Source of the DNA: Prevotella sp.
Lineage (GTDB): Bacteria; Bacteroidota; Bacteroidia; Bacteroidales; Bacteroidaceae
DNA length: 64,000 bases
NCBI GenBank assembly: GCA_017430675.1
Contig: JAFRMM010000112.1
Location: forward strand, 1 to 64,000
Direction of reading: 5' to 3'
Below the pieces are notes generated by a model. That model did no database searches. It was not told the DNA's origin and saw only the letters and a list, made by a program, of their open reading frames with translations. Shown here piece after piece: positions 46,993-56,759 of this stretch. A program made the position numbers and the translations under genes. How positions within the stretch are numbered: the stretch's first letter is position 1; each line of letters opens with the position of its first letter.

Positions 46993-47190
46993 GTGACTTT
47001 TGCGTTTGTATGTATAGGGATGCTGGTGGCATTGGGCGTGATTGCCCTGGTGGCCAACCGTTTCGACAAGGGTGAGGACACCATCGTTACTGGTCACGAC
47101 TGTTCGACCTGCACAGCCGCCGACGAGGGGGAATGCAAGATCCACTGTCTCCTGGAAGAGAAGAAAAAGAAAGCGAAGCATGACGCATAA
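46993..47190 (+). CDS. Small membrane protein with Cys cluster
   Basis: 65 residues, GTG start. One N-terminal helix (FVCIGMLVALGVIALVA) and then GHDCSTCTAADEGECKIHCL, four cysteines in a CxxC...C...C order suggesting metal or disulfide binding. Lysine-rich end overlaps the start of porW by 11 bases. Function unknown; similar small Cys-rich membrane proteins exist, including some linked to iron transport, but nothing here confirms it. Confidence 0.6.
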   Translation: MTFAFVCIGMLVALGVIALVANRFDKGEDTIVTGHDCSTCTAADEGECKIHCLLEEKKKKAKHDA

Positions 47191-50143
47191 GGGCAGACAT
47201 ACCGTCATTTTTTTCCTTTGCACGATGGGTCTCATCGCGCTTCTGACAGCCTGCTCGACCAAGAAGAACACGGCCAACACCCGTTGGTGGCACTCCTTCA
47301 ATGCCCGCTATAACACCTATTTCAATGGCTCTCAGGCTTTTATCGACGGTAATCTGGAGAAGGAGAAGGGCAACAAGGACAACTATACGGAACTGATCCC
47401 CCTGTATATGGTGGGCAACAAGCAGAGCCGTGATCTCGGCAAGGGCCAGTATGACCGTGCCATCGAGAAGAGTGAGAAGGCCATCCGTCTGCACAGCATC
47501 AAGGCGAAGCCAGAATGGAAAAGCAGCAAGGCGAAGACGGCCAAGGACCGCGAGTGGCTGGGGCGCAGGGAGTATAACCCCTTCCTGTGGAGGGCGTGGA
47601 TGCTGTTGGGTAAGGCACAGTTCCAGAAAGGTGCCTTCGACGAGGCTGCCGCCACCTTCTCTTATATGACGCGCCTCTACCAGACACAGCCCATGCAGAG
47701 CGGACTGGCCAGGGCATGGCTCGCCAAATGCTATACGGAACTCGGCTGGATGTACGATGCGGAGGACGTGATCCGCAACATGAGCCGTGACTCGATGGAT
47801 TTCCGTGCCGTGAAGGACTGGGATTATACCTACGCCGACTACTATATCCGCAGCGGTGAGTACGAGAAGGCCGTACCCTACCTGCGGAAAGCCATCAGCC
47901 ACGAACGGCGCAAGGTGCAGAGGGCCAGGGAGTGGTTCCTCATGGGACAGATAGAAAGTCTGCTAGGGCATCGGGAACAGGCTTACAGGGCCTACAGGAA
48001 GGTGGTGGCCTGCCATCCGCCCTACGAACTGGAGTTCAACGCCCGTATCGCCCAGACAGAAGTGATGGCAGAGGGTAATGCCAAGCAGATGATCGGCCGT
48101 CTGAAGCGCATGGCTGCTGATGACAATAACGCGGAGTATCTCGACCAGGTATATTACGCCATCGGCAATATCCACCTGATGCAGAAAGACACGTTGCTGG
48201 CCATTGCCGCCTATGAGAAAGGCAACGAGAAATCGGTGAGGAACGGTATCGAGAAGGGTGTGCTTCTGCTGACCCTGGGAAACCTGTACTGGCAGCGGGA
48301 ACAGTTCAACGATGCCCAGCGCTGCTATGGTGAGGCCATCGGACTGCTTGACAAGGAGCGCCCTGACTACGAGGAACTGTCAGACCGTTCGAAGGTCCTC
48401 GACGAACTGGTGCCCTATACGGATGCCATCCACCTGCAGGACTCCCTGCTGGAACTCTCCACCATGCCTGAGGCAGAGATGCTGGCGGCCATCGACAGGG
48501 TCATCGATGCCCTGAAGAAGAAGGAGAAAGAAGAGCGCGATGCACAACGGATCGCGGAGGTGGAACAGGCGCAGCAGGAGCGACAGGCAATGGGCAGCCA
48601 ACCCATGAACAACCAGCCCGCAGCCCCCGTGGCACAGCAGCAGGGCAACGGACAGTGGTACTTCTATAATCCCGTGGTCGTGAACCAGGGAAAGACGGCT
48701 TTCCAACGGCTCTGGGGAAAGCGTGAGAACAAGGACAACTGGCAGCGTATCAACCAGACGGTGGTCTCCATGCCAGACCAGGAGGAAGAGACGGAGATGC
48801 AGGGCGATCAGGACGATCTGCCCATGGCAGAAGACTCCCTGGGGGTGGAGATGCCAGACAGCATCGGTGCACCAGCAGAGCCGGACTCCATCTCCAACGA
48901 TCCCCATGAACGGGAATACTATCTGGCGCAGATCCCCTTCTCCGAAGATCAGAAAGCCGCCTGTCATGAGATCATCAAAGACGGCCTGTTCCATGCTGGC
49001 ATCATCTTCAAGGACAAACTCAACAACCTGTCCCTCAGCGAGAAAAACCTGACGCGACTGACGGGGAACTACAACGATTACGAGTATATGGACGAGGCGT
49101 GGTATCACCTGTTCCTGCTCTATTCCCTCCAAGGCAGGAGACAGGAGGCGGATAATTGTCTCATCCACCTGAAGAGCGAGCATCCGGAGAGTGACTGGAC
49201 GATCCTGCTGACCAATCCTTACTTCGAGGAGAATGCCCGTTTCGGTGAACAGATCGAGGACTCGCTATACGCTGCCACATACGAGGCCTTCAAGAACGAC
49301 AATCACGACATGGTGAGAGCCAACGCCCGACTGTCGGCGGAGCGCTTCCCCCTGGGAGAGAACAGGGCGAAGTTTCTCTTCATCGATGGTCTCAGCCAGT
49401 TGAATGACGGCGATGGCGACGGCTGCATAGAGCGCCTGAAGGAAGTGGTGGAGAAATATCCTGACAGTGAGGTGACGGAACTGGCTGGCATGATCATCAA
49501 GGGTGTGCAGGAAGGGCGCAGGCTCCACGGTGGCAAGTTCGACATCGGCGATATCTGGTCACGGCGCGACATTACCCTCTCCGCCGACTCTACGGGTACT
49601 ATCGAACTCAGTGCAGAGCGCAATGACAACTTCATGTTCATCCTGGCCTATGAGCCTGACTCCGTGAACGAGAACCAACTGCTGTTTGAGTTGGCACGCT
49701 ATAACTTCACCAACTTCCTCGTGCGCAACTTCGACATCCAGTTGGACGAGGACAACGGGCTTCACAGGATGCGTGTCAGCGGGTTCCTCAGTTACGACGA
49801 GGCTCTGCAATATGCGCGTCAGTTGTATGCTGACAATGCGATGGCAGACTGGCTGAAGCCCTGTCGCAGCCTGATTATCGGCGAGAAGAACCTGGCATTG
49901 ATAGGCACGAGGTTCAGTTACGAGGATTATCAGCAGTTCTACGAGGATACTTTCGTGCCGATGGAGGTCAGTAAACAACAGTTGCTGACGGAGCCTAGCG
50001 ACGTGGAGATTCTCGACCCAGAGGACTTCGGAACTACTGAGGAAGAATCGTCGGAGAACGGGGAGGACGACGAGGATGATGATTTGTTCCCCACTCAGCA
50101 GCCGAAGGTGCAGGACTTCGACTTCGGAGATGACTTCTGGTAA
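47180..50143 (+). CDS. porW: Type IX secretion lipoprotein PorW/SprE-like
   Basis: 987 residues. Lipoprotein signal LCTMGLIALLTACSTKK; then NTRWWHSFNARYNTYFNGSQ, the conserved beginning of SprE/PorW. The middle is a long TPR solenoid (about 100-420, for example FQKGAFDEAAATFSYMTRLY), a charged glutamine-rich linker (about 440-560), a second helical repeat part, and an acidic tail ending FDFGDDFW. It links outer-membrane and motor parts of the T9SS. porX follows after 26 bases. ATG 47180 is chosen as the lipobox needs it. Confidence 0.87.
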   Translation: MTHKGRHTVIFFLCTMGLIALLTACSTKKNTANTRWWHSFNARYNTYFNGSQAFIDGNLEKEKGNKDNYTELIPLYMVGNKQSRDLGKGQYDRAIEKSEKAIRLHSIKAKPEWKSSKAKTAKDREWLGRREYNPFLWRAWMLLGKAQFQKGAFDEAAATFSYMTRLYQTQPMQSGLARAWLAKCYTELGWMYDAEDVIRNMSRDSMDFRAVKDWDYTYADYYIRSGEYEKAVPYLRKAISHERRKVQRAREWFLMGQIESLLGHREQAYRAYRKVVACHPPYELEFNARIAQTEVMAEGNAKQMIGRLKRMAADDNNAEYLDQVYYAIGNIHLMQKDTLLAIAAYEKGNEKSVRNGIEKGVLLLTLGNLYWQREQFNDAQRCYGEAIGLLDKERPDYEELSDRSKVLDELVPYTDAIHLQDSLLELSTMPEAEMLAAIDRVIDALKKKEKEERDAQRIAEVEQAQQERQAMGSQPMNNQPAAPVAQQQGNGQWYFYNPVVVNQGKTAFQRLWGKRENKDNWQRINQTVVSMPDQEEETEMQGDQDDLPMAEDSLGVEMPDSIGAPAEPDSISNDPHEREYYLAQIPFSEDQKAACHEIIKDGLFHAGIIFKDKLNNLSLSEKNLTRLTGNYNDYEYMDEAWYHLFLLYSLQGRRQEADNCLIHLKSEHPESDWTILLTNPYFEENARFGEQIEDSLYAATYEAFKNDNHDMVRANARLSAERFPLGENRAKFLFIDGLSQLNDGDGDGCIERLKEVVEKYPDSEVTELAGMIIKGVQEGRRLHGGKFDIGDIWSRRDITLSADSTGTIELSAERNDNFMFILAYEPDSVNENQLLFELARYNFTNFLVRNFDIQLDEDNGLHRMRVSGFLSYDEALQYARQLYADNAMADWLKPCRSLIIGEKNLALIGTRFSYEDYQQFYEDTFVPMEVSKQQLLTEPSDVEILDPEDFGTTEEESSENGEDDEDDDLFPTQQPKVQDFDFGDDFW

Positions 50144-50169
50144 AGATAAAAATGTAAAAAAGTAAGGAT

Positions 50170-51744
50170 ATGACCAACGGATTATTATTGTGGGTAGATG
50201 ACGAGATAGAACAGTTGAAGGCGCACCTGATGTTCCTCGAAAAGAAGGGCTATGAGGTGGTGACCGTCAGCAACGGCACCGATGCCATCGACCTGTGCAG
50301 GGAGCGCAACTTCGACCTGGTGCTGCTCGACGAGCAGATGCCAGGCATCAGCGGACTGGAGACCCTGCAGAAGATGAAGGAACTACAGCCCTCACTCCCT
50401 GTCGTCATGGTGACGAAGAGCGAGGAGGAGAACATTATGGAACAGGCCATCGGCCAGAAGATTGCCGACTACCTCATCAAACCCGTCAATCCCAACCAGA
50501 TCCTGTTGGCCCTGAAGAAGAATATCCACCGCAGGGAGATAGAGACGGAGGTCACGCAGAGCCAGTATCAGCAGAATTTCCAGCAGATAGCCATGCAGAT
50601 CCAGGACTGTCGCACGTGGAAGGACTGGGCAGACGTCTATAAGCGTCTGGTGCACTGGGAACTGGAACTGAGTGCCACGGACAGCAGCATGACGGAGATG
50701 TTGCAGATGCAGAAGGAAGATGCGAACAACGGCTTCGCCAAGTTCGTCAGGAAGAACTATCTGGATTGGGTGGCTGACATAGAGGCCCATAGGATGGAGG
50801 CCGATGATCTGCGTCCGATGTTGTCGCCAGAGGTTTTCAAGCGCGAGGTGTTCCCCCTGCTGAACGAGGGTAGGAAGGTGTTCCTCGTGGTGCTCGACAA
50901 CTTCCGCTACGACCAGTGGCGGATGCTCGCCAATGAGATCAGCGAACAATTCGACATTGACGAGGACCTGTACTATAGCATCCTGCCTACGGCTACCCAG
51001 TATGCCCGTAATGCCATCTTCAGCGGTCTGATGCCGAACAAGATCGCCCAGATGTTCCCTGACCTCTGGGTGGATGAAGACGAGGAGGAAGGCAAGAACC
51101 TGAATGAAGCCCCACTTATCCAGACGCAGTTCGAGAGATACCGCAGGAAGAACACGTTCTCCTATCATAAGGTGAACAACTCAGCAGATGCCGACAGATT
51201 CATGCAGCAGTTTAATACGTTGGAGAAGAACGACCTGAACGTTGTCGTCTTCAACTTTATCGACATGCTCAGTCACGCCCGTACGGAGTCGAGGATGGTG
51301 CGCGAACTGGCCAACAGTGAGAGCGCCTACAGAAGCATCACGCTCTCCTGGTTCCGTCATTCCGTGATCTCAGACTTCTTCAAGTTAGTGGCCCAGACAG
51401 ACTGTACTGTCATCGTCACTACCGATCATGGCAGTATCCGCTGTACCCAGCCAGTGAAGATCATCGGCGACAGGAACACGAATACCAACCTGCGCTATAA
51501 GTTGGGTAAGAACCTGGCCTATGATGACAAGAGCCTCTATGTCATCAAGGAGCCTCAGAAGGCCCAGTTGCCTACGCCCAACCTCTCCACCAGTTATGTC
51601 TTTGCCACGGGCGACTCGTTCTTCGCCTATCCCAACAACTATAATTATTACGTGTCCTACTATCGTGACACCTTCCAGCATGGTGGTATCTCGATGGAGG
51701 AGATGATCGTGCCCGTCATTACGCTGAAAGGAAAGAAAAGGTGA
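50170..51744 (+). CDS. porX: Type IX secretion regulator PorX (receiver plus phosphatase-superfamily domain)
   Basis: 524 residues. Receiver domain 1-~120 with acidic pair Asp10-Asp11, phosphoacceptor Asp54 in LVLLDEQMPG, switch MVTKS and Lys in DYLIKPV. Helical linker (~125-225), then an alkaline-phosphatase-superfamily PglZ-like domain: VFLVVLDNFRYDQWR, SILPTATQYARNAIFSGLMP, VVVFNFIDMLSHAR and CTVIVTTDHGS. PorX works with histidine kinase PorY and sigma factor SigP to control T9SS genes. tsaE follows after 6 bases. Confidence 0.93.
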   Translation: MTNGLLLWVDDEIEQLKAHLMFLEKKGYEVVTVSNGTDAIDLCRERNFDLVLLDEQMPGISGLETLQKMKELQPSLPVVMVTKSEEENIMEQAIGQKIADYLIKPVNPNQILLALKKNIHRREIETEVTQSQYQQNFQQIAMQIQDCRTWKDWADVYKRLVHWELELSATDSSMTEMLQMQKEDANNGFAKFVRKNYLDWVADIEAHRMEADDLRPMLSPEVFKREVFPLLNEGRKVFLVVLDNFRYDQWRMLANEISEQFDIDEDLYYSILPTATQYARNAIFSGLMPNKIAQMFPDLWVDEDEEEGKNLNEAPLIQTQFERYRRKNTFSYHKVNNSADADRFMQQFNTLEKNDLNVVVFNFIDMLSHARTESRMVRELANSESAYRSITLSWFRHSVISDFFKLVAQTDCTVIVTTDHGSIRCTQPVKIIGDRNTNTNLRYKLGKNLAYDDKSLYVIKEPQKAQLPTPNLSTSYVFATGDSFFAYPNNYNYYVSYYRDTFQHGGISMEEMIVPVITLKGKKR

Positions 51745-51750
51745 GATTAT

Positions 51751-52161
51751 ATGGAAATAAGAATTGAGAGTTTAGAACAGATACGTGATGCGGCACGGGA
51801 GTTTGTCGCAGAGATGGGAGACCGTAAGGTATTTGCCTTCTACGGCAGTATGGGAGCGGGTAAGACCACGTTTGTCAAGGCCGTTTGTGAGGAGTTGGGC
51901 GTTGAGGATGTCATTACCTCTCCAACTTTCGCCATTATCAATGAATACCATGCCCCGCAGTGTGTCATCTACCATTTCGACTTCTATCGTATCAAGAAGT
52001 TGGAGGAAGTCTATGACATGGGTTACGAAGACTATTTCTACAGTGGTGCCCTCTGCTTCATCGAGTGGCCGGAACTCATTGAGGAACTGCTGCCCGAAGA
52101 TGCCGTGAAGGTCCATATCCGTGAGAATGAAAACGGTTCTCGCACCGTCTCCATATCATAG
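51751..52161 (+). CDS. tsaE: tRNA threonylcarbamoyladenosine biosynthesis ATPase TsaE
   Basis: 136 residues. Walker [16 protein letters not shown] (Lys38 region), then [13 protein letters not shown], the [23 protein letters not shown] block split by conserved Asp/Glu, and CFIEWPELI. It supports TsaD/TsaB in making t6A37 in ANN-decoding tRNAs. Last gene of the porW-porX-tsaE run; terminator follows. Confidence 0.94.
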   Translation: MEIRIESLEQIRDAAREFVAEMGDRKVFAFYGSMGAGKTTFVKAVCEELGVEDVITSPTFAIINEYHAPQCVIYHFDFYRIKKLEEVYDMGYEDYFYSGALCFIEWPELIEELLPEDAVKVHIRENENGSRTVSIS

Positions 52162-52162
52162 A

Positions 52163-52190
52163 AAGAGGTGAGCGTTGATGCTCACCTCTT
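52163..52190. terminator. Bidirectional terminator after tsaE
   Basis: AAGAGGTGAGC (52163-52173) pairs with GCTCACCTCTT (52180-52190). Converging genes on both sides. Confidence 0.82.
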
Positions 52191-52193
52191 GTC

Positions 52194-52517
52194 TTACAGG
52201 TTCTGCTCTTGGAAATCCAGGTCAGCCTGAACGATGAAGAACACTTCCTCAGGATTGAAAGAAGAACTGAAACCTTCTTCTTTGGCCCGTTTGCAGACAT
52301 GTTCGGCTACGGCCTCCATGTCGATGTCGATCTCCTCGTCGCTACTCTCCAGGATACCGCTCGTGTAGTAATAATCGACAATGAGATCCATCATATAGAG
52401 GATATCCTTGTCGCTATAGTACTTCTTCAGATCCGTTGGCAGTTGGGTACGGATGAATGCCAGTTCCCGCTTGTTCTCTTCTTCGTCCAGACGGATCTCT
52501 TCGTCAAGGCTTGCCAT
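52194..52517 (-). CDS. Conserved acidic protein of unknown function
   Basis: 107 residues, many Glu and Asp, no signal. LPTDLKKYYSDKDILYMMDL and EEIDIDMEAVAEHVCKRAKE stand out; EVFFIVQADLDFQEQ closes it. I regard it as a small Bacteroidota family seen beside trxA and dnaE, without known function. It begins 1 base after the trxA stop, so the two are likely cotranscribed. Confidence 0.75.
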   Translation of the reverse strand: MASLDEEIRLDEEENKRELAFIRTQLPTDLKKYYSDKDILYMMDLIVDYYYTSGILESSDEEIDIDMEAVAEHVCKRAKEEGFSSSFNPEEVFFIVQADLDFQEQNL

Positions 52518-52518
52518 C

Positions 52519-52833
52519 TCAGATCAGGGCTTTGAATTTCTCCTCCAATTTGGGCTTGGGCTGGTAACCGATCAGTTTATCGACCACCTCGCCGTTCTTG
52601 AAGAACAGGATGGTGGGAATGTTGCGGATACCAAACTCGGCGGCCAGATCCTCATTATCCTCCACATCGCACTTGCCGACGACCAGTTTGCCGTCATATT
52701 CCTGTGCCAACTCAGCAATGATGGGAGCCAGCATACGGCAGGGACCGCACCAGGTTGCCCAGAAATCCACTACTAAAGGCTTGTCGCCTGCTTTCAAACC
52801 CGCAAAATTCTCATTTGTGATTGTTACTTCCAT
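52519..52833 (-). CDS. trxA: Thioredoxin
   Basis: 104 residues. VVDFWATWCGPCRMLAPII holds the active cysteines 29 and 32, and NIPTILFFKNGE the cis-proline. General disulfide reductant of the cytoplasm. ATG 52833 is the first start that gives a normal thioredoxin; an in-frame extension upstream overlaps dnaE's end and is not conserved. Confidence 0.95.
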   Translation of the reverse strand: MEVTITNENFAGLKAGDKPLVVDFWATWCGPCRMLAPIIAELAQEYDGKLVVGKCDVEDNEDLAAEFGIRNIPTILFFKNGEVVDKLIGYQPKPKLEEKFKALI

Positions 52834-52891
52834 CTTCTTTTTGTTTAAAGTGAATACTATGTTTATGTCCAGTCTTGCAAATAGTGTGCCA

Positions 52892-55800
52892 TTAATTGAT
52901 GTGATAGTCCAGACTCTCATGCTTTTCTATATAGTCGATGAGCGTGTGTCGCACGTCAACACCGTTGCCCTTGCTGCGGAGCAGCACATGGCTCTTGCCA
53001 AGGGAGTCGCGTAGTTGGAAGAAGAGTTGTGTCTTCCCTGGATGGCTGCTGATGATCTCATTGAGGTCGGCCACGATCTGCTCGTCCAGCAGATCCGTCA
53101 CCATAGAGATGGTGATACGCTCCACTGCCTTTTCCTTGACGGTCTGAAGGATCTCAACACTCTGTACCTTCAGCGACATAATGTCACTGTATTGGAAACG
53201 GGGTTGCACCTTGGCCATGATATAGACAGAAGCCCCTTCTTTGAGCCACCCGTTCCACTTGGCCCAGTCCTCTTCGAACAAAGCGAGTTCGCCTGAACCC
53301 TCGAAATCCTCTAATGTGACAAAGCCGCAGGGGTTGCCGCGTCTGTCCAGTTTGGTCCTGATGGTTGTCACGATGCCGCCGATGACCACATCCTCGCGCC
53401 CCTTCAGACTGCTAATGTCTGACAATTCGGCACACTTGGTGTTGCAGAGGTTGTCGAGGATGATCTTGTACTCGTCCAATGGATGGGCGGAGAGGTAGAT
53501 GCCTACCAGTTCGCGCTCTTTGTTCAGACGCTCTATGTCACTCCAGCGCTCATCTGATTTGGGAAGCGGGGGCGTGGCAATCTCAATGTCATCGAAACCA
53601 CCGAACAGAGAGTTCTGAGACTGTGCCTTCTCTTGTTGGTAAGTCTGGCCATAACGTACCAGGGTGTCCAGGAACATCTCGCCCTTGACATTGGTGGCGA
53701 AGTAGTCCTCGCGACGAATGCCGAAACTGTCGAAACCGCCACTCAAGGCCAGCACCTCACAGGCCTTACGGTTGATGTTCTGGAAACTGACACGTTGCAC
53801 GAAGTCAAAAATATCCTTATAGGGACCATTTTTCTCCCGCTCGTTGATGATGGCCTCCGCAGCACCGTCGCCCAGACCTTTAATACCTGCCAGCCCGAAA
53901 CGGATCTCACCATGGTGGTTCACGCCGAACTTCTCGTAACTCTCATTCACGTCAGGCCCCAGGGTGGCGATTCCCATCTGCTTGCACTCGTCCATCAGTT
54001 TCGTAATCTCCGTGATCTGGTCACGGCGGCGGCTCATGATGGCGGCCATGAACTCTGCGGGGTAGTTGGCCTTCAGATAGGCCGTCTGATATGCCACCCA
54101 TGAGTAGCAGGCAGCGTGCGACTTGTTGAAGGCGTAGGAGGCAAAAGCCTCCCAGTCTGCCCAAATCTTCTCGAGCACCTTGGGATCGTGGCCGTTCTTC
54201 TTGCCTCCCTCAATGAACTTTGGTTTCATGGCATCAACGATGTCCTTCTTCTTCTTACCCATGGCTTTACGGAGGGCATCACTCTCACCCCGGGTGAAGT
54301 CGGCCAACAGTCGCGAGAGCAACATGACTTGCTCCTGATAGACGGTGATGCCATAGGTATCCTTGAGGTATTTCTCCATCACGGGGATATCGTATGTGAT
54401 GGGTTCGTCACCATGCTTACGACGGATAAACTGGGGGATATAGCCCATAGGTCCTGGACGGTAGAGGGCGTTCATGGCTATCAGATCCTCGAATACAGTA
54501 GGTTTCAACTCGCGGAGATACTTACGCATGCCATCGGACTCGAACTGGAAAGTACCCACGGTACGCCCCTCTTGGTAGAGTTTGTAAGTCTTGGGATCAT
54601 CGATGGGGATATTGTCGAGATCAATCTCAATACCTCGTGTACGTTTGATATTGGCACAGGCCTCCTTCAACTCGGAGAGCGTCTTCAGTCCGAGGAAGTC
54701 CATCTTGATGAGCCCTGTCGATTCAATGACATGACCATCGTACTGGGTACAGTTGGTCTTGGTGCCTTTGAAGTCTGGATCATCGGCCGTCGAGACAGGC
54801 ACATGGTCGCTGATGGCGTCGCGACAGATGATAAAACCACAGGCATGGATACCCGTGCCTCGCACCGTTCCTTCCAACATCTTTGCATATTTGATGGTAT
54901 TGGAGAGCGCCAGATCACTGGAAGCCTCAGCATCCCGCAGTTCAGGTACATATTTGATGGCGTTGGGCAGGTTCATCTTTGTCGCCTTCCCATCTGGACC
55001 ATCTGGTAGGCGGTCGGGGATAGCCTTGCACAAAGCATTGGAAACAGGGATGGGCACTTTCTCCACACGGGCCACGTCCTTGATGGAGTTCTTCGTGGCC
55101 ATTGTGGCATAGGTGATGATATGGGCACAGTTCTCGTGTCCGTATTTGTCTTCCACCCATTTCAGAACCTTACCGCGCCCGTCATCATCAAAGTCTGTGT
55201 CGATATCAGGCAGTGAGATACGGTCAGGATTCAGGAAACGCTCGAATAGCAGGTCGTATTTCAGGGGGTCGATCTTTGTGATGCCAAGGCAGTAGGCCAC
55301 CACCGAACCAGCCGCCGAGCCGCGCCCAGGGCCTACCATCACGTCTAGTTCGTCGCGGGCAGAGTTGATGAAGTCTTGCACGATGAGGAAGTAGCCTGGG
55401 AATCCCATGGTTTTCATGATGTGCAACTCGAACTTCACGCGCTCCATCACGTCGTCAGGAATCGGTTCTCCGTAACGCTTCTTGGCACCTTTATAGGCCA
55501 GTTCTGCCAGATAGTCGGCCTCGAACTTGATGCGGTACAACTTGTCGTAGCCTCCCAGTTTCTTGATTTTCTTCTCACCCTCTTCTGGCGGCAGTTGGTT
55601 CTCGCCATTCTCGTCACTGGTGAACTCGTCGTGGAGTTGTTGCTCCGTAAACTTCTGCCGCCACTCCTCCTCCGTACCAAAGGACTCGGGAATAGGGAAG
55701 AAGGGCATGATTGGATCATTGTCGAGACTGTAGGTCTCCACCTTGTCGAGAATCTCAACGGTGTTAGCCATGGCCTCTGGTACATCGCTGAAAATGTCGT

Positions 55801-56617
55801 ACATTTCCTGGCGCGTCTTGAACCACTCCTGTTTGGAATAGAGCATGCGGGTGGGGTCGTCGAGATCCTTACCAGTAGAGAGACAGAGCAAATGGTCGTG
55901 TGCCTCGGCATTCTCCTTATCCACAAAATGGGCATCGTTGGTGCAGATCAGTTTGATGCCATACTCCTTAGCCAGTTCTATCAGTACCTTATTGGCCTGC
56001 TGCTGCAAGGGATAGGTCTCACGGTTGGCACGGAGGGTAGGATCCGTTACCTCATGGCGCTGCAGTTCCAGATAGTAGTCATCACCCCAGAGCCGCTTAT
56101 GCCACTCAATGGCCTCACGGGCTCCCGTGATGTCACCCTTGAGGATCTTGGCAGGTACCTCACCGGCGATACAGGCGGAACAGACAATCAGGTCCTCGTG
56201 GTACTTCTCCAGTTCCTTGCGGTCTGTACGGGGGCGGTTATAGAAACCATCCACCCACGAATTGCTGACAAGTTTAATCAGGTTCTTGTAGCCGTTCAAG
56301 TTCTTGGCGAGTACGATGAGGTGGTAACCGCCAAGGTCTTCCTTGGTCTCCTTCAGGTTCATATCACCACGGCGGGCCACATACATCTCACAGCCGAATA
56401 TCGGCTTGAAAGGCTCTAGCCCATCCTTCTTGCGCTGTTTGTTCACACCGATGCAGATGTCGTGAAATTCCTTAATGCCAAACATGTCGCCATGGTCCGT
56501 GATAGCCATACCTTTCATACCGTCGGAAATGGCCTTATCTACAAGTTTCTTGATGCTCGACTGCCCGTCGAGAATAGAATAGTATGTATGTACGTGCAGA
56601 TGTACGAAATCTTCCAT
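52892..56617 (-). CDS. dnaE: DNA polymerase III alpha subunit
   Basis: 1241 residues. N-terminal PHP domain (FVHLHVHTYYSILDGQSS), catalytic palm with VGPGRGSAAGSVVAYCLGIT and the Asp triad in PDIDTDFDDDGRGKV, fingers (GILEK-type KPKFIEGGKKNGHDPKVLEK), tandem HhH (GLAGIKGLGDGAAEAI) and an OB domain (VIGGIVTTIRTKLDRRGNP). Main replicative polymerase. ATG 56617 is used rather than an upstream one lying close to the promoter. Slightly longer than E. coli DnaE (1160), usual for Bacteroidota. Confidence 0.97.
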   Translation of the reverse strand: MEDFVHLHVHTYYSILDGQSSIKKLVDKAISDGMKGMAITDHGDMFGIKEFHDICIGVNKQRKKDGLEPFKPIFGCEMYVARRGDMNLKETKEDLGGYHLIVLAKNLNGYKNLIKLVSNSWVDGFYNRPRTDRKELEKYHEDLIVCSACIAGEVPAKILKGDITGAREAIEWHKRLWGDDYYLELQRHEVTDPTLRANRETYPLQQQANKVLIELAKEYGIKLICTNDAHFVDKENAEAHDHLLCLSTGKDLDDPTRMLYSKQEWFKTRQEMYDIFSDVPEAMANTVEILDKVETYSLDNDPIMPFFPIPESFGTEEEWRQKFTEQQLHDEFTSDENGENQLPPEEGEKKIKKLGGYDKLYRIKFEADYLAELAYKGAKKRYGEPIPDDVMERVKFELHIMKTMGFPGYFLIVQDFINSARDELDVMVGPGRGSAAGSVVAYCLGITKIDPLKYDLLFERFLNPDRISLPDIDTDFDDDGRGKVLKWVEDKYGHENCAHIITYATMATKNSIKDVARVEKVPIPVSNALCKAIPDRLPDGPDGKATKMNLPNAIKYVPELRDAEASSDLALSNTIKYAKMLEGTVRGTGIHACGFIICRDAISDHVPVSTADDPDFKGTKTNCTQYDGHVIESTGLIKMDFLGLKTLSELKEACANIKRTRGIEIDLDNIPIDDPKTYKLYQEGRTVGTFQFESDGMRKYLRELKPTVFEDLIAMNALYRPGPMGYIPQFIRRKHGDEPITYDIPVMEKYLKDTYGITVYQEQVMLLSRLLADFTRGESDALRKAMGKKKKDIVDAMKPKFIEGGKKNGHDPKVLEKIWADWEAFASYAFNKSHAACYSWVAYQTAYLKANYPAEFMAAIMSRRRDQITEITKLMDECKQMGIATLGPDVNESYEKFGVNHHGEIRFGLAGIKGLGDGAAEAIINEREKNGPYKDIFDFVQRVSFQNINRKACEVLALSGGFDSFGIRREDYFATNVKGEMFLDTLVRYGQTYQQEKAQSQNSLFGGFDDIEIATPPLPKSDERWSDIERLNKERELVGIYLSAHPLDEYKIILDNLCNTKCAELSDISSLKGREDVVIGGIVTTIRTKLDRRGNPCGFVTLEDFEGSGELALFEEDWAKWNGWLKEGASVYIMAKVQPRFQYSDIMSLKVQSVEILQTVKEKAVERITISMVTDLLDEQIVADLNEIISSHPGKTQLFFQLRDSLGKSHVLLRSKGNGVDVRHTLIDYIEKHESLDYHIN

Positions 56618-56648
56618 CTTTATTTTGTGCTCTTTCTTTTTTAAGCCC

Positions 56649-56656
56649 CAAAGATA
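56649..56656 (-). promoter_or_regulatory. dnaE promoter -7 box
   Basis: TATCTTTG on the minus strand, 31 bases before ATG 56617. Confidence 0.6.
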
Positions 56657-56720
56657 CACCTAAATCTTGTAAATACCAAAAGAAAAACGTGAAAAGTTTG
56701 TAACTTACGTGAAAAATATG

Positions 56721-56728
56721 TACCTTTG
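56721..56728 (+). promoter_or_regulatory. psd-pssA promoter -7 box
   Basis: TACCTTTG followed by CACG, 31 bases before ATG 56760. Confidence 0.7.
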
Positions 56729-56759
56729 CACGCAAAATAGGAAACAATCAAAATAACTA

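Noticed and set aside
54116..55009. A 297-codon plus-strand frame inside dnaE
   Set aside because: Antisense to clear polymerase motifs.
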